A DNA stretch of 9,682 nucleotides from Thermoguttaceae bacterium (GCA_017454585.1 JAFTCU010000121.1:1-9682); one strand, 5' to 3'. Shown: positions 1 through 6,212, numbered from the stretch's first letter. The notes: generated by a model not told the origin, from the letters alone. Numbers and translations are program-made.

Positions 1-1023
1 ATTCGGCAAAACGAAGTGGATCGTCCCGTTTACCGTTTTTTTGTCGTGCATCATCGTGTTCAGGACCGCGTCACGGCTGAAATCCGGCGCCTTGGTCGGA
101 ATTTTCAGCGCGGTCAAGAGGGCGTCCTGCCGCTGGGCCAGGCGCTCCAGTTTCAGGTTTTCCGGTTCCAGCTTACACGCCAGCCGGGCGGCGAAACTCA
201 TGCCGATGCCGACCGCTTCGCCGTGGAGATAAACGCCGTAACCGCCAAGTTTTTCCACGACGTGCCCGAACGTGTGGCCGTAATTCAGGACCGCGCGTCG
301 GCCGGACGTTTCCCGCTCATCTTCCAGCACGATCTGCGCCTTCAGCTCACAGCACTTCGCGATGATTTTCGCCAGAACCGCCTCATCACGGGCGTGGATC
401 CGCTGGACGTTTTGCTCAAGGTAATAGAAGAAATTCGCGTCCAGGATCACGCCGTACTTCACGACCTCGGCCAAACCCGCGCGGAACTGCCGGTCGTCGA
501 GCGTCTTGAGCGTCTGCGTGTCCATCAAAACCCCTTTCGGCTGCCAGAACGCGCCGACGAGGTTTTTCCCCTGCGGAATATTGATGCCGGTTTTGCCGCC
601 GACCGAACTGTCCACCTGGGCCAGCAGCGTAGTGGGGACCTGAATGAACGGAAGCCCGCGATTGAGCGTCGCCGCCACGAAACCCGCAAGGTCTCCCACG
701 ACTCCGCCTCCGACCGCCACGACGACGGTTTTCCGGTCCGCGCCACACTCGATGAGGCGTTCCCAGAGCATCGCGGCAACGTCCACGCACTTGCTTTCCT
801 CGCCGGCCTCCACGACGCACAAATCGTTATTCACGCCGGCGTCCGCCAGAATCTCCGCGATTTTCAGACCGTAAAGCGGCTCGACGTTGGAGTCCGTCAC
901 AATGATCGCATTCTTCGCACCGTGCGTCCACTTGAGAAAATACTCGCCGAACTGATCAAAAATGCCGCTGGAAATGACGATTTCGTAAGGATTGGAACGA
1001 AGAGAAATGGGAACGGTATGCAT
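1..1023 (-). CDS. aroB: 3-dehydroquinate synthase, C-terminus cut by window edge
   Basis: This cytosolic NAD+- and metal-dependent enzyme converts DAHP to 3-dehydroquinate, the second shikimate step. The frame is open for 341 codons from ATG 1023-1021 to the edge; family members have about 360 residues, so only some 20 are missing. Visible features are the NAD-binding glycine motif GGGVVGDLAGF (residues 105-115), the substrate-loop motif PTTLLAQVDSSVGGKTGIN (130-148), and three expected metal ligands: E186 in AGLAEVVKYG, H250 in NYGHTFGH and H267 in LHGEAVGIGM. The start is supported by AAGGA at 1032-1036, 8 nt upstream. It follows clpP on the same strand after 91 nt that contain a strong hairpin. 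No stop or frameshift is seen. Identification is secure. Confidence 0.96.
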   Translation of the reverse strand, partial: MHTVPISLRSNPYEIVISSGIFDQFGEYFLKWTHGAKNAIIVTDSNVEPLYGLKIAEILADAGVNNDLCVVEAGEESKCVDVAAMLWERLIECGADRKTVVVAVGGGVVGDLAGFVAATLNRGLPFIQVPTTLLAQVDSSVGGKTGINIPQGKNLVGAFWQPKGVLMDTQTLKTLDDRQFRAGLAEVVKYGVILDANFFYYLEQNVQRIHARDEAVLAKIIAKCCELKAQIVLEDERETSGRRAVLNYGHTFGHVVEKLGGYGVYLHGEAVGIGMSFAARLACKLEPENLKLERLAQRQDALLTALKIPTKAPDFSRDAVLNTMMHDKKTVNGTIHFVLPN

Positions 1024-1059
1024 GAGATTTTTCCTTTTTGAACCGATGTGCGGAAACGT

Positions 1060-1096
1060 TTTAAGCCTCAAGAAAGAGAAATTCCTGAGGCTTAAA
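1060..1096 (-). terminator. 15-bp stem-loop between clpP and aroB, no U-tract
   Basis: The arms 1060-1070 (TTTAAGCCTCA) and 1086-1096 (TGAGGCTTAAA) are perfectly complementary over 11 bp. In minus-strand RNA the stem extends by four more pairs (GGAA with UUCU, one G-U), leaving a 7-nt loop. It starts 18 nt after the clpP stop and ends 23 nt before the aroB ribosome binding site. No U-run follows on either strand, so it is not a standard intrinsic terminator. An mRNA 3'-end stabiliser, processing site or attenuator is equally possible. Confidence 0.55.
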
Positions 1097-1114
1097 GATC
1101 CTGCTCACCCAAAA

Positions 1115-1705
1115 TTACTCGGCCAGCGGAGATTCGATCACGTGGTCGATGATGTGGTACGCGCAGGCTTCCTCGGCCGACATAAAATTGTCACGGTCAG
1201 TATCCGCCACGATCTTCTCGTACGAGTGCCCAGTGTGTTTAAGGAGCAGATTGTTCAGCTTCTGCTTGGTCTTTTCAAATTCCGTTGCATGGATCAGAAT
1301 TTCCTCCGCAGTCCCTTCCATCCCGGCGCTCGGCTGGTGGATCATGATCCGGGCATTCGGGAGAGCGTACCGTTTTCCGGCCGTTCCGGCAGCGAGAAGG
1401 AAAGCGCCCATCGAGGCGCACTGACCGATTCCATAGGTCCGAACGTCGCACGTGATGAAATTCATCGTGTCATAAATGGCCATTCCGGCCGTCACGCTGC
1501 CGCCGGGGGAGTTGATGTAGAAATGAATGTCCGCCTTGGGATTTTCCGATTGCAGGTAAAGCATCTGCGCGACGATGGAATTGGCCGACTCGTCAGTGAC
1601 TTCCGTGCCGAGGAAGACGATACGGTCGCGCAGCAGGCGGCTGTAAATATCCATGGCGCGCTCTTCGCGGCCGTTTTTATCGATGACGAATGGGATGAGT
1701 GACAT
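1115..1705 (-). CDS. clpP: ATP-dependent Clp protease proteolytic subunit (second of tandem pair)
   Basis: This is a cytosolic serine peptidase that forms barrel-shaped tetradecamers and degrades proteins unfolded by a Clp ATPase. The 196 residues are a normal family length. The complete catalytic triad is visible: S98 in GQCASMGA, H123 in MIHQP and D172 in DTDRDNFM. The oxyanion-loop motif [18 protein letters not shown] follows at about 65-81. The start ATG 1705-1703 has GAGGAG at 1712-1717, 6 nt upstream. It begins 17 nt after the stop of the other clpP, so the two are almost certainly co-transcribed. This copy has the more canonical active-site surroundings. Its sequence after H123 ([19 protein letters not shown]) differs from the paralog, in the region that forms ring-ring contacts in this family. 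Confidence 0.96.
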   Translation of the reverse strand: MSLIPFVIDKNGREERAMDIYSRLLRDRIVFLGTEVTDESANSIVAQMLYLQSENPKADIHFYINSPGGSVTAGMAIYDTMNFITCDVRTYGIGQCASMGAFLLAAGTAGKRYALPNARIMIHQPSAGMEGTAEEILIHATEFEKTKQKLNNLLLKHTGHSYEKIVADTDRDNFMSAEEACAYHIIDHVIESPLAE

Positions 1706-1722
1706 TGAATTCTCCTCGATTT

Positions 1723-2337
1723 TTACTTCTTGTCTTCTTCCGGTTTCTTCACAATCGAATCTACGATTCCATACTCTATGGCTTCTTGAGCCGTCATGTA
1801 GTGGTCGCGGTCCGTATCCTTCGCAACCTGCTCGACCGTTTTGCCGCAGTCTTCCGCAAGGATTTCATTCAGGAGCTGACGGGTTTTCAGGATTTCCTGC
1901 GCCTGGATATTAATGTCAGAAACCTGACCGCCGACCTGGCCCCATGGCTGGTGGATCATCACCTTCGCGTGCGGAAGAATGAAGCGTTTTCCCTTTGCGC
2001 CGCCGCCAAGCAGAACCGCCGCCGCGCTGGCTGCCAAACCGACACAGTACGTGTTCACCGGGCAGCTCAGAACACGCATCGTATCATAAACCGCCAACAT
2101 TGCACTGACGCTTCCGCCAGGGGAGTTGATATAGAAATGAATGTCTTTGCGCCGATTGTCGCTCTGCAGGTACAGGAGCTGCATCACGATCGCGTTTGCA
2201 TTCGCGTCGCCGATGGGTCCCTGAAGGAAGATGATCCGGTTCTCAAGAAGAAGGTCGGAAATCGTCATTTGCCTCTGACGCTGGTAGTCCGGTCCGGCCA
2301 TCATCGGATCAAAGGAGGCGTTGTTAAAAAGTTCCAT
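1723..2337 (-). CDS. clpP: ATP-dependent Clp protease proteolytic subunit (first of tandem pair)
   Basis: This is the second ClpP paralog, 204 residues, with an intact triad: S104 in [12 protein letters not shown]129 in MIHQP and D178 in [26 protein letters not shown] lies at about 70-87. It keeps the common [14 protein letters not shown] handle sequence after the histidine. Around the serine it reads [11 protein letters not shown] where most ClpPs have ASMGA or ASMAA. It has a roughly 20-residue N-terminal stretch before the conserved core and a charged KKPEEDKK tail. The start ATG 2337-2335 has AAGGA at 2348-2352, 10 nt upstream. Divergence from the neighbouring copy suggests distinct subunits rather than a recent duplication, possibly in a mixed barrel as known for tandem ClpPs in other phyla (inference). 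No Clp ATPase gene is nearby. Confidence 0.95.
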   Translation of the reverse strand: MELFNNASFDPMMAGPDYQRQRQMTISDLLLENRIIFLQGPIGDANANAIVMQLLYLQSDNRRKDIHFYINSPGGSVSAMLAVYDTMRVLSCPVNTYCVGLAASAAAVLLGGGAKGKRFILPHAKVMIHQPWGQVGGQVSDINIQAQEILKTRQLLNEILAEDCGKTVEQVAKDTDRDHYMTAQEAIEYGIVDSIVKKPEEDKK

Positions 2338-2365
2338 TGAGTACCCTTCCTTTTAACGAAACAAA

Positions 2366-2391
2366 GCCGAATCGACCCAAATCGACCCGGC
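2366..2391 (-). terminator. Terminator-like hairpin between tig and clpP (H2)
   Basis: In minus-strand RNA GCCGGGUCGA pairs with UCGAUUCGGC over 10 bp, including two G-U pairs, around a UUUGGG loop. UUUGUUUCGUU follows immediately. The U-rich tail and strand-specific G-U pairs favour a terminator or attenuator on this strand. It lies 13 nt upstream of the clpP Shine-Dalgarno sequence, so it could lower clpP expression relative to tig. Confidence 0.55.
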
Positions 2392-2400
2392 AAAACCCAC

Positions 2401-2420
2401 GCGGCCCAGTGATGAGCCGC
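2401..2420 (-). other. Tetraloop hairpin after tig (H1)
   Basis: In minus-strand RNA GCGGCUCA pairs with UGGGCCGC over 8 bp, with one U-G pair, around a UCAC loop. It lies 39 nt after the tig stop and is followed by GTGGGTTTT, then directly by hairpin H2. It may be part of a tandem terminator or an mRNA-stabilising 3' structure. Confidence 0.5.
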
Positions 2421-2423
2421 ATT

Positions 2424-2429
2424 ATTTTA
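2424..2429 (-). promoter_or_regulatory. Possible extended -10 for the clpP pair
   Basis: The minus strand reads ATGCTAAAAT here, a TGn-extended TAAAAT that matches the -10 consensus at five of six bases. No convincing -35 lies at 16-18 nt. Transcription would start near 2417, inside hairpin H1, leaving H2 as a 5' leader structure for clpP. This is a weak call. Confidence 0.25.
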
Positions 2430-2459
2430 GCATTAAAGTCCAAAACGGCATTTGAAGAA

Positions 2460-3932
2460 TCATTCCGATTTTTCTTCAGCCGGAGCGTCCTGAGCGGCGT
2501 CTTCGATCTGAGCTGCCTCAGCGGCGTCCTCCTCAGTCTTTCCAGTACCGCCAGCCGGGAACGCCACGTTCGCCATTTCCTCTGGATACGGCTCGAAAGT
2601 GGTTTCCTCGAATGTCGCGTTTTCCAGAATTCTGGCGATAACTTTGCGCTCGATGATCTGGTTGCGCAGAATATCCATCTGGTTCTGTTTTTCAATGCGG
2701 GCACGAAGTTTACGCGGAGACTCGTTCATCTGACGGGCAATCGTCTGGATCTCAATATCGTAATCTTCCTCTTCCGCGTCAATATTTTCGCTTTCAGCAA
2801 TACGCTCAAGGATAAAGTGTTCCTTGAGGGCCTTTTTCGTGCTTTCCACACTGTTCTGACGCAGAATATTCAAATGTTCCTGAATCATCTCGACCGAGAA
2901 ACCACCGCGCTGCAACTCGTACATCGTACGATACAGCTCGCGCTCTGCCTGGCGTTCGAGAAGCGCTGGCGGCAGTTCCCAATCAGCCGTTTCAAGAAGC
3001 TGTTCAGTGATGATCTCACGCGCCATTTGTTCCTGCTGGTAAACCATCTGGCTTTCGAGGTTGGCTTTGAGGAACGAGCGGAATTCCTCTTCCGATGCAA
3101 AACCAAAACCATCAAGGAATTCCTTGTTGACTTCCGGAAGAACAAGCTTGGAAACGCTGGTCACTTCAAAAACAGCCTCGACTTCTTTCCCGCGAAGCAG
3201 AACGTTCGGCGCAGATTCGGAAAGATTGAATTTGATCGTGCGCGTTTCGCCAGCTTTCACGCCTTCCATCTGGGTATCGAAATTCTCGATCGTCGCATCA
3301 CTAAAGAGGAGAGACGGACGAAGACGGATCGTTTCGTGTTCGCTGGAATTGATGATCTCGTCATTATAACGAATGAAGAGCTTCGTCGTGATATAATCAC
3401 CCGAAGCGGCGCCTTCCTGCGATTCTTCCAGTTTTCCCTGACGGGCACGGAAAGACACAGAAGCAGCGTCAATGTCGGCATCGGTGAATTCGCGAACCGG
3501 CTTCTCAATTTTGATGCCTTTCCAGTTCGGGAGTTCAAATTCCGGGCGGACTTCAAGATCATACTCGAACACAAAATCGCCCTTTTCTGGGATCTCAAGC
3601 GAGACGTAATCAAACAACGGGTCGCTGATCGGAGCAAGATTTTTCTCGTCATTAACCTGAGAAATGGCCTCCATCAGAATTGCGCTCTTGGCGCGTTCTG
3701 CGATTTCCTTGCGAAAACGGGATCTCACGACACTCATCGGAGCGTGGCCCGGACGGAAACCCGGAATCGCGGCGACAGGTTTGAGCTCGTCGAATTCTTT
3801 ATTCATGATACGATCGATGTCCTCACGCGCGACGGTGACCGTAATATGACGTTCGCAAGCGCTGCGTTCATCAACGTTGATCGTCAGATTCAGTTTCTGT
3901 TCTTCTGAAGTATTCAGTTCTGATTCAGCCAT
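2460..3932 (-). CDS. tig: Trigger factor, ribosome-associated chaperone
   Basis: Trigger factor binds ribosomal protein uL23 at the exit tunnel and shelters nascent chains. The 490 residues are longer than the roughly 430 of E. coli. The N-terminal ribosome-binding domain carries the signature as GFRPGHAP (58-65), with histidine where GFRKGK-type proteins have lysine. A middle segment at about 175-262 aligns with the FKBP-type prolyl isomerase domain but lacks its usual glycine-rich, aromatic active-site pattern, so isomerase activity is doubtful. The helical C-terminal chaperone domain runs from about 263 to 445, followed by an acidic Ala/Glu-rich tail to 490. I chose ATG 3932-3930 because the conserved protein begins there; an in-frame ATG at 4007 would add 25 non-conserved residues across a hairpin. 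The ribosome binding site is weak. Upstream are two tRNA-Gly genes; downstream are two clpP genes. Confidence 0.94.
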   Translation of the reverse strand: MAESELNTSEEQKLNLTINVDERSACERHITVTVAREDIDRIMNKEFDELKPVAAIPGFRPGHAPMSVVRSRFRKEIAERAKSAILMEAISQVNDEKNLAPISDPLFDYVSLEIPEKGDFVFEYDLEVRPEFELPNWKGIKIEKPVREFTDADIDAASVSFRARQGKLEESQEGAASGDYITTKLFIRYNDEIINSSEHETIRLRPSLLFSDATIENFDTQMEGVKAGETRTIKFNLSESAPNVLLRGKEVEAVFEVTSVSKLVLPEVNKEFLDGFGFASEEEFRSFLKANLESQMVYQQEQMAREIITEQLLETADWELPPALLERQAERELYRTMYELQRGGFSVEMIQEHLNILRQNSVESTKKALKEHFILERIAESENIDAEEEDYDIEIQTIARQMNESPRKLRARIEKQNQMDILRNQIIERKVIARILENATFEETTFEPYPEEMANVAFPAGGTGKTEEDAAEAAQIEDAAQDAPAEEKSE

Positions 3933-3976
3933 GACTTTGACCCAATAAACAAAAAAAATTTGGTTCTGATACAGCA

Positions 3977-4004
3977 AACGGCTCAAGCAGAAGCCAGAGC
4001 CGTT
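3977..4004 (-). other. Hairpin in the tRNA-tig spacer
   Basis: AACGGCTC and GAGCCGTT pair over 8 bp around a 12-nt loop. The hairpin starts 20 nt after the second tRNA-Gly. A run of eight T lies about 18 nt further on, too far for a standard intrinsic terminator. It may be a tRNA trailer structure, a weak terminator or part of the tig leader. Confidence 0.45.
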
Positions 4005-4023
4005 CACCTAGAGTTAAATGAAG

Positions 4024-4096
4024 AGCGGGCGAAGGGGTTCGAACCCTCGACAACGACGTTGGCAACGTCGTGCTCTGCCAACTGAGCTACGCCCGC
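4024..4096 (-). tRNA. tRNA-Gly (anticodon GCC), second copy
   Basis: The 73 nt fold as a complete cloverleaf. The acceptor GCGGGCG pairs with CGCCCGC, the D-stem is GCTC/GAGC, the anticodon stem is CGACG/CGTCG with loop TTGCCAA, and the T-arm GAGGG-TTCGAAC-CCCTT has one G-U pair. Anticodon GCC reads GGC and GGU glycine codons, and U73 is the usual bacterial tRNA-Gly discriminator. CCA is not encoded. The sequence is identical to the copy at 4162-4234. No usable promoter lies between the two, so it is probably processed from a shared transcript. Confidence 0.97.
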
Positions 4097-4143
4097 AATT
4101 ATAAATTGTAAAAACTCTTTCCCGAATGAACACCAAAGTTCCA

Positions 4144-4161
4144 CTTGAGAAGAATCTCAAG
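4144..4161 (-). other. Hairpin abutting the 3' end of the first tRNA-Gly
   Basis: CTTGAGA and TCTCAAG form a perfect 7-bp stem around a 4-nt loop. The stem begins at the first nucleotide after the tRNA discriminator base. No U-run follows. It is likely a 3'-trailer structure that affects tRNA end processing, rather than a terminator. Confidence 0.5.
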
Positions 4162-4234
4162 AGCGGGCGAAGGGGTTCGAACCCTCGACAACGACGTTGG
4201 CAACGTCGTGCTCTGCCAACTGAGCTACGCCCGC
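4162..4234 (-). tRNA. tRNA-Gly (anticodon GCC), first copy
   Basis: This tRNA is identical over all 73 nt to the copy at 4024-4096: 7-bp acceptor, D-arm, 5-bp anticodon stem with TTGCCAA loop, T-arm and U73. CCA is not encoded. It is the promoter-proximal gene of the pair; a TATAAT box lies 39 nt upstream of its mature 5' end. The 65-nt spacer to the second copy contains a hairpin but no credible promoter or terminator, which points to a common precursor. Confidence 0.97.
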
Positions 4235-4272
4235 AGGTAACGTGTTCAGAGAAAACCTAAACAACAAAATGG

Positions 4273-4300
4273 ATTATAGCCTATTTTAAAATTTCCACAA
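4273..4300 (-). promoter_or_regulatory. Sigma-70-type promoter for the tRNA-Gly pair (and possibly tig-clpP-clpP)
   Basis: On the minus strand a perfect TATAAT lies at 4278-4273 and TTGTGG at 4300-4295, with a 16-nt AT-rich spacer. Transcription would start near 4266, about 32 nt before the first tRNA. It follows directly after the lipoprotein terminator, as expected for a new unit. A GGGG-CCCCCCC tract lies just upstream of the -35. Confidence 0.75.
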
Positions 4301-4339
4301 GGGGCCCCCCCACCGATTTTCTTGAAAATTTTTTCAGAT

Positions 4340-4374
4340 AAAAAAAAGAGCCTCCCCAAAAAGGAAAGACTCTT
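4340..4374 (-). terminator. Intrinsic terminator of the lipoprotein unit
   Basis: In minus-strand RNA AAGAGUCUUUCC pairs with GGGGAGGCUCUU over 12 bp, including three G-U pairs, around a UUUUU loop. A run of U follows at once (A-run 4340-4347 on the plus strand). The stem starts 20 nt after the lipoprotein stop codon. Confidence 0.9.
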
Positions 4375-4393
4375 GCGCTTCTTTTTGCTCTTT

Positions 4394-5440
4394 TCACTCT
4401 TTATCCGAGTTCCAGAATTCAGGAGCTTCCACCCACGCTTCGTGGTGCAAACTGTCCAAAGTCATGATTTCCAGGTATTTTTCCTGCTCCATGAGCCACG
4501 ATGAATAGTTTCGTGAAAGATTCAGCATCTGATAATCACGAGCGAGATTGTCCCCCGTGTACTCCATGGTACGAATAATCAAACACTCCTGCATATTTTC
4601 ATGGATGATCAATCCCGGCACTTTCACCAAACGGTACGAAACGTTTTGGAAATTGGCCTTTTTCATCTCCTCACGCACTTCTTCAGGGGTATTCCTCAAA
4701 ATTTTCAGGAACTCTTCCGCTTGACGTTCCAGTTCTTCTTCCACAGCCCCGGTTTTTGGTCCCACCGTTTTTTTCGTGTCGGGTTCCAATTCGGTTTTTT
4801 CCTCAGCGATTTCAGAATCCTGTTCTTCTTCGGGCTCTACCTTGACCTCGGCCTTCCCCTTTTTGCCTGATTTGGATTTTTTCTTCACAGGCCCAGAATC
4901 TTTCACATCCAAGGTGACTTCTTCGTTTTCGTCTCCCATGGAAATGGCGACTTCCTCGTTTTCATCCCCTTCATCATTTTCAGCTGATTCTTTGTTATTT
5001 TTGTCCTTTTTTTTGAACAAATCTTCCACTTCTGATTCCGTTTTTTGGGCTTCTTCTACCATTTCAATGGCAAGGTCCAGTTCTTTTTCCTTTTCTTTGG
5101 CCTTCTGGATCCCTTCATCGCTGGAGCTTTCCCGGGCAGCCGATTCCACAATCGCCAAAATGTCCGGATCAACTTCTTCACCCACGGCTTTCGAGATCGG
5201 AGCGTCCTTCATTTTTCCCGAAAAATCGAGGCCTTCAGGAAGTTCCGTCGAATCCGTTTTTTTGTCATTTTCCCACAGTTCATCAGGAAATTCAGCCAAA
5301 TTTCCAATACGTGCGATATGACAAAGGCGCGCAGTAACCACTGCCTGAGCCTCATCCCCGGTTTCAGTTTCCTTTTCTTCACAGCCGACCAGAATTACAG
5401 AGGCAAGAAGAAGTGAAAAACTTAAACATAATTGGCGCAT
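4394..5440 (-). CDS. Highly charged lipoprotein of unknown function
   Basis: The family is not recognised. The 348-residue product begins with a lipoprotein signal peptide: short n-region, hydrophobic stretch 6-18 and lipobox LVGC with the lipidated cysteine at 20. The mature protein should therefore be membrane-anchored outside the cytoplasm. Residues about 113-228 are almost entirely Glu, Asp, Lys and Ser, probably disordered, and contain a tandem GDENEEV motif (158-164 and 169-175). A more ordinary domain follows at about 238-348, with aromatic and hydrophobic residues and predicted helices. I chose ATG 5440-5438 because it gives the signal peptide directly and has GGAG 8 nt upstream. An in-frame ATG at 5491 would overlap the preceding gene and hide the signal. 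The gene starts 31 nt after the membrane protein at 5472-6041 and ends at a strong terminator. It is visibly more AT-rich than its neighbours. Confidence 0.85.
   Translation of the reverse strand: MRQLCLSFSLLLASVILVGCEEKETETGDEAQAVVTARLCHIARIGNLAEFPDELWENDKKTDSTELPEGLDFSGKMKDAPISKAVGEEVDPDILAIVESAARESSSDEGIQKAKEKEKELDLAIEMVEEAQKTESEVEDLFKKKDKNNKESAENDEGDENEEVAISMGDENEEVTLDVKDSGPVKKKSKSGKKGKAEVKVEPEEEQDSEIAEEKTELEPDTKKTVGPKTGAVEEELERQAEEFLKILRNTPEEVREEMKKANFQNVSYRLVKVPGLIIHENMQECLIIRTMEYTGDNLARDYQMLNLSRNYSSWLMEQEKYLEIMTLDSLHHEAWVEAPEFWNSDKE
4916..4969 (-). repeat. Tandem GDENEEV-coding repeat inside the lipoprotein gene
   Basis: Two copies encoding GDENEEV lie at 4949-4969 and 4916-4936, at a 33-nt period (11 codons). 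They differ at only a few codon positions. They may be a small in-frame duplication in the acidic linker, so repeat number could vary between strains. Confidence 0.6.
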
Positions 5441-5448
5441 TTTTTTGA

Positions 5449-5452
5449 CTCC
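5449..5452 (-). promoter_or_regulatory. Ribosome binding site that fixes the lipoprotein start
   Basis: GGAG on the minus strand lies 8 nt before ATG 5440-5438. It supports this start over the in-frame ATG at 5491. Confidence 0.7.
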
Positions 5453-5471
5453 ATTTTCTGTAAAGGGTGGA

Positions 5472-6041
5472 TTATTTCGGCATCCTTTCACTGGCCAGAA
5501 TCCTCAGATTTTCCAGTGTTTTCTCCATATCACTTTTCCATTTCGAGTTTGAAGAATCCTTCATTCTTTCTGAGGCTTTCTGAAAACACAACTCGAAACT
5601 GGCAGAATCCATACATTCCACAGCACATTCACCCATATTAATATAAATGGCCGTTTCGATCTCGGGGTTGTGAATGTTTTCAATGTTCTGAATCCCCTCT
5701 TTCAAAGCGGCAGCCGCTTCTTCTTTCATACCAACCAGATAAAGCAGAAGAACGTATTTGGGCTGAACGACACAATGTACCACATCCACCGGCTGCCGGG
5801 AAAAGGATTTCCCGAACTCACGGAGTTTTTCCTGTGCCTGCATGAGTAATTCTTTCTTCTTCGCGTCCTCAGCTTCTTTGGTCTGGAATAAAATGTCCTG
5901 GATCTCCAGCAGCGGAGTCATCGCTTTTTTCACTTCACCCTCAAGTGTACGCTGTGCCTTCTGGTGGTTTAACATAAGCAGGGACGCTCCTATGAAAAAC
6001 ACTGAAACCAGAAGAAGCAAGTACCGAAAAATCTTTTTCAT
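5472..6041 (-). CDS. Membrane-anchored small helical protein of unknown function
   Basis: The family is not recognised. The product has 189 residues. A Lys/Arg-containing start (MKKIFRY) is followed by a hydrophobic segment at about 7-24 without a lipobox, so this is either an uncleaved membrane anchor or a signal peptide with an unclear cleavage site. The rest is charged and strongly helical. Residues about 96-160 have the spacing of TPR-like helix pairs (LLLYLVGMKEEAAAALKEGI, then AIYINMGECAVECMDSASFE), which is only a hint. Five cysteines (90, 139, 143, 152 and near neighbours) lie in the presumed exported part. ATG 6041-6039 has AGGAA 12 nt upstream, a somewhat long spacing. No strong promoter is seen in the 120-nt gap upstream. 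It lies 31 nt before the lipoprotein gene, so the two probably form an operon and may act together at the envelope. Confidence 0.8.
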   Translation of the reverse strand: MKKIFRYLLLLVSVFFIGASLLMLNHQKAQRTLEGEVKKAMTPLLEIQDILFQTKEAEDAKKKELLMQAQEKLREFGKSFSRQPVDVVHCVVQPKYVLLLYLVGMKEEAAAALKEGIQNIENIHNPEIETAIYINMGECAVECMDSASFELCFQKASERMKDSSNSKWKSDMEKTLENLRILASERMPK

Positions 6042-6167
6042 GAGACTGATTCATTCCTGCTTGTTAGTATTTCCAATTTTGAATATTCTGTTTGAATTTT
6101 AGCGTTTTCTTCAACTTTAGAATAGAGTAAAAGTGGGAGATTTAAGAAAAAACAGAAAAAAAGAAAG

Positions 6168-6205
6168 AAAAAATTGGGGAGTACCCGGTCCAGGTGTACT
6201 CCCCT
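6168..6205 (-). terminator. Intrinsic terminator of the manC-DAHP synthase unit
   Basis: GGGGAGTAC (6204-6196 on the minus strand) pairs perfectly with GTACTCCCC (6184-6176) around an 11-nt loop. AATTTTTT and further T-rich sequence follow. The stem starts 8 nt after the DAHP synthase stop. Confidence 0.92.
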
Positions 6206-6212
6206 TTGGATT

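Noticed and set aside
16..1041. Long plus-strand open frame of 341 codons
   Set aside because: It is the antisense shadow of aroB. The minus-strand product has complete 3-dehydroquinate synthase motifs, while the plus product resembles nothing known.
2337..3908. Plus-strand open frame of 523 codons antisense to trigger factor
   Set aside because: It is longer than most chance frames, but it sits in the register that mirrors the GC-rich codons of tig, has no ribosome binding site of note and no recognisable domain.
3933..4007. In-frame N-terminal extension of trigger factor from ATG 4007
   Set aside because: The extra 25 residues are not trigger-factor-like, cross a hairpin that follows the tRNA, and have no convincing ribosome binding site.
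4098..4103. TATAAT on the minus strand just before the second tRNA-Gly
   Set aside because: It ends only 1 nt before the mature tRNA 5' end, so transcription would start inside the tRNA. It is probably AT-rich spacer sequence.
4301..4311. GGGG-CCCCCCC tract upstream of the tRNA promoter
   Set aside because: It could be a slipped-strand site or a short hairpin, but it lies outside the promoter elements and no regulatory pattern supports a role.
4776..5321. Serine-rich plus-strand open frame
   Set aside because: Serine and phenylalanine runs are what antisense reading of Glu/Lys-rich lipoprotein codons gives. The minus frame has a lipobox, ribosome binding site and terminator.
6042..6163. Promoter for the unknown pair, for example TAAAAT at 6096-6101
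   Set aside because: The AT-rich spacer offers several weak -10-like matches, but none has a -35 at normal spacing, so no specific promoter is called.
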